A model generated the notes under the pieces. The model did no database searches. It had not been told where the DNA came from and was given only the letters and a program-made list of their open reading frames with translations. From the NCBI RefSeq assembly GCF_001747105.1, contig NZ_MDGQ01000002.1, positions 53,347 through 117,346 of the forward strand: a stretch of 64,000 bases of DNA, given 5' to 3'. The position numbers and the translations under genes were made by a program. This DNA is from Roseivirga misakiensis (GTDB taxonomy: Bacteria; Bacteroidota; Bacteroidia; Cytophagales; Cyclobacteriaceae). This document shows, piece by piece, positions 62,901 to 64,000 of the stretch (positions are counted from its first letter, which is position 1; every line of letters begins with the position of its first letter).

Positions 62901-64000
62901 GAGATATTGATATTACCGATGCCGCTCAATTAACGCTTACCAATGACGATGCGGCAACGGTAACGATAGCGAATGTAGCGGTGAATGAAAATGATGGTAC
63001 GGCAACGATCACATTAACCTTAGACAATGCTGTAGATGGTGGATTTGATGTTGATGTAAGTACCGCCGATGGCACAGCGACCACAGCCGATGGAGATTAT
63101 ACAGCCGTAACATCAGCAACAGAGACTTTTGCAGGAACAGCAAGTGAAACCGAAACCTTTACAGTTACTTTAGGAGGCGATACGAAAGTAGAAGCCGATG
63201 AGTTCATCACTATTTCTATGAGTGGACTCTCACCAGCGACGGTAGCAGGAGGAGATATCGATATTACCGATGGAGCTACCTTAACCTTAACCAACGATGA
63301 TAATGCTACGGTAACGATTGCTAATGTAAGTGGCAATGAAGATGATGGAGCTATTACAGTTACAGTTACTTTAGACAATGCCGTAGATGGCGGGTTTGAT
63401 GTAGATGTAAGTACAGCAGATGGAACAGCAACTACAGCAGACTCAGATTATATAGCCGTAACGAATCAAACCTTAACCTTTGCAGGAACCGCAGGTGAGA
63501 CCGAAACCTTTACGGTAACACCAACCGCTGACGTAAATTCAGAATCGAATGAGACTGTAAGTATCAGTATGAGTAATAAATCACCGGCGAGTGTAGCTTC
63601 GGCGAACATTGATATCACAGATGGAGCAACCGTAACCATTATCAATGATGATGATATCTCAGCAAGTATCAACGATCCAAGTATAGCGGAAGGAGATGCA
63701 GGAAGCACAACCTTAACCTTTACGGTGAGTTTAGATTCCCCAGCCCCATCAGGAGGAGCTACAGTAGACTATGCCACCAGCGATGGAACGGCATCTTCGG
63801 CAAGTGATTATACGTCAACAACAGGAACGGTTAGTTTTTCAGTAGGAGAGACTTCTAAGACAATAGATGTAACCATCAGCGGAGATGAATTAGTTGAAGT
63901 TGATGAAACAATCACCATGACATTATCCAATCCAACAGGGACGAGTGTTGTAATTGGGGATGCCACAGGAACAGGAACGATTACCAATGAGGATAGCGCT
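59990..64000 (+). CDS. Giant Calx-beta repeat surface protein, 3' truncated by window
   Basis: The frame is open for 1337 codons to the last base. No ATG is available after the stop at 59894; a TTG at 59990 starts KKAKSHAITSSLLSVIAFSL, a good signal peptide ending about VLSQ. Domains: an N-terminal beta-rich region (about 37-180), two nearly identical 113-residue modules (181-406), a related third (407-524), a Calx-beta module A (525-638), five 117-residue Calx-beta modules B (639-1223) and a second A (1224-1337). Calx-beta modules show NEDSA-type ends, EGDAGSTTLTFTV starts and acidic Ca-binding turns (VEVDETITMTLSNP). This is a probable type IX cargo or adhesin; its C-terminal sorting domain would lie beyond the window. 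Confidence 0.88.
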   Translation, partial: MKKAKSHAITSSLLSVIAFSLFFLLLSNTVLSQTYDLRLVRVSNNGSTLVMKVQASFSSAENLGSSNLVFTYDGAEANTPVLGTIHNFSGGSYSTMTLTSPATNTVSLNIEYTGADGGGTAVPTGGSFIDVAEVSFTIPNETGTANFQWQESTTTKTVVYQDDNSTFLSSGTLSNNNLSLDATAPTLINQALAQTDFNDLQITYQSNETGTLYYVVTTNSSTPTQAQILAGNDQSGNSSNVVSSGNSAVTVTGSNQTIALNGLTLSSTTYHLFIYEEDAAGNQSSVVTNSAAVDATAPTLTNQALAQTDFNDLQITYQSNETGTLYYVVTTNSSTPTQAQVLAGNDQSGNSSNVVSSGNSAVTVTGSNQTIALNGLTLSSTTYHLFIYEEDAAGNQSSVVTNSAAVDATAPSFENSTPNAASISTTTFTLNTDIDEAGTIFYVVLADGATAPTSTEVVNGTGNGGAAAVTSANVSVTTGGFTNAFSVTGLTAGTGYDVYVVARDQVSNLQTSPILVNVSTSVVPSFSVNDPSVSEGDAGSTTLTFTVTLDSGAPAGGATVDFATSDGTATAGSDYTSATGTVSFSVGETSKTIDVTISGDELVEVDETITMTLSNPTGTSVVIGDATGTGTITNEDSATVTIANVAVNENDGTATITLTLDNAVDGGFDVDVSTADNTATTADSDYAAVTSATETFAGTASETETFTITLGGDTKVEADELVDIAMSNLVPTTVDASDIDITDAAQLTITNDDSANVTIANVAVNENDGTATITLTLDNAVDGGFDVDVSTADNTATTADGDYTAVTSATETFAGTASETETFTITIGGDTKVEADELVDIAMSNLVPTTVDASDIDITDAAQLTLTNDDAATVTIANVAVNENDGTATITLTLDNAVDGGFDVDVSTADNTATTADGDYTAVTSATETFAGTASETETFTITIGGDTKVEADELVDIAMSNLVPTTVDAGDIDITDAAQLTLTNDDAATVTIANVAVNENDGTATITLTLDNAVDGGFDVDVSTADGTATTADGDYTAVTSATETFAGTASETETFTVTLGGDTKVEADEFITISMSGLSPATVAGGDIDITDGATLTLTNDDNATVTIANVSGNEDDGAITVTVTLDNAVDGGFDVDVSTADGTATTADSDYIAVTNQTLTFAGTAGETETFTVTPTADVNSESNETVSISMSNKSPASVASANIDITDGATVTIINDDDISASINDPSIAEGDAGSTTLTFTVSLDSPAPSGGATVDYATSDGTASSASDYTSTTGTVSFSVGETSKTIDVTISGDELVEVDETITMTLSNPTGTSVVIGDATGTGTITNEDSA
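60530..61207 (+). repeat. Two tandem 339-bp repeats
   Basis: Units at 60530-60868 and 60869-61207 differ at only a few bases (113 residues each, starting DATAPTL). Near-identity, including silent sites, indicates recent duplication or gene conversion. A third, diverged unit starts at 61208. Confidence 0.92.
61904..63658 (+). repeat. Five tandem 351-bp Calx-beta repeats
   Basis: Units start at 61904, 62255, 62606, 62957 and 63308; each is exactly 351 bp (117 residues, variants of TVTIANVAVNENDGTATITL). Units 2, 3 and 4 are nearly identical at the nucleotide level and unit 5 is the most diverged. No length change occurs in any copy. Confidence 0.92.
63659..64000 (+). repeat. Second copy of 342-bp Calx-beta module A
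   Basis: This matches 61562-61903; the last ~180 bp are almost identical (ending NEDSA), while the first ~160 bp differ more. The A-B5-A layout suggests a larger A-B5 unit that may repeat beyond the window. Confidence 0.85.

Noticed and set aside
60530..63658. Possible CRISPR or satellite array
   Set aside because: Unit lengths of 339 and 351 bp, multiples of three, continuous coding frame and no short spacer pattern.
61711..63708. Long minus-strand open frames rich in Val/Ser
   Set aside because: They are mirror frames of the repeated Calx-beta coding sequence and recur with the repeat period; the plus-strand frame has a signal peptide and known domains.

Overview
The window is chromosomal DNA of a gliding-type Bacteroidota, most likely a marine Cytophagales relative. 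Evidence: a type IX secretion C-terminal sorting domain (5617-6627), Bacteroidota -7 boxes of the form TAnnTTTG (6696, 30939), Rho with a long charged insertion, a DUF4286 protein, many TTG/GTG starts with weak ribosome binding sites, and a crtB/crtI/crtZ/crtW/cruF carotenoid cluster. It is moderately AT-rich. I saw no rRNA, tRNA, insertion sequence, phage or CRISPR array.

Layout. 1-10 kb: the 3' part of a TonB-dependent receptor, a HisA-like isomerase lacking a catalytic Asp, a histidine kinase/OmpR-type pair divergent from an Asp-rich type IX cargo protein with phased TTAAC repeats between them, lysA, a small cytochrome c and a lipoprotein. 9.4-18 kb: a LytTR regulator divergent from a multi-PAS kinase; a 1225-residue fusion of metallophosphoesterase, CotH-like kinase fold and outer-membrane barrel; an SdiA-regulated-like protein. 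18-22.7 kb: an HD-domain/PycTM membrane protein and a MacB-type permease and ATPase. 22.7-30.9 kb: a minus-strand carotenoid cluster, read cruF, crtZ, CarH-like regulator, ECF sigma, crtI, crtB, ispH, crtW, then a cysteine-knuckle membrane protein. 31-40 kb: housekeeping genes (serS, rho), HMG-CoA reductase with a glycosyltransferase, and an ECF sigma factor overlapping a membrane-anchored partner. 40-46.5 kb: a sugar module (oxidoreductase, HAD phosphatase, xylB, xylA, mutarotase). 47-58 kb: accessory DNA with two large AraC-type membrane regulators, an orphan HTH-like protein, a repeat-bearing unknown gene, and a ThuA/sugar dehydrogenase/PKD/cytochrome c lipoprotein. 58-64 kb: an ankyrin lipoprotein coupled to an acyltransferase, then the first 1337 codons of a giant Calx-beta surface protein that runs off the end.

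How it fits together. The carotenoid genes predict a ketolated, hydroxylated xanthophyll with a 1'-hydroxy end (flexixanthin-like), under a CarH-like regulator and an ECF sigma factor; GGPP synthase and lycopene cyclase must lie elsewhere. IspH and HMG-CoA reductase, from two different isoprenoid routes, occur about 10 kb apart. Several regulators sit beside short repeats with helical-turn spacing that look like their own binding sites (5524-5559, 57974-58003). The most novel candidates are the phosphatase-kinase-barrel fusion, the CarH-like protein with altered photoreceptor residues, the HD-PycTM protein, the AraC regulator with a decayed kinase core, and the homogenised Calx-beta array.
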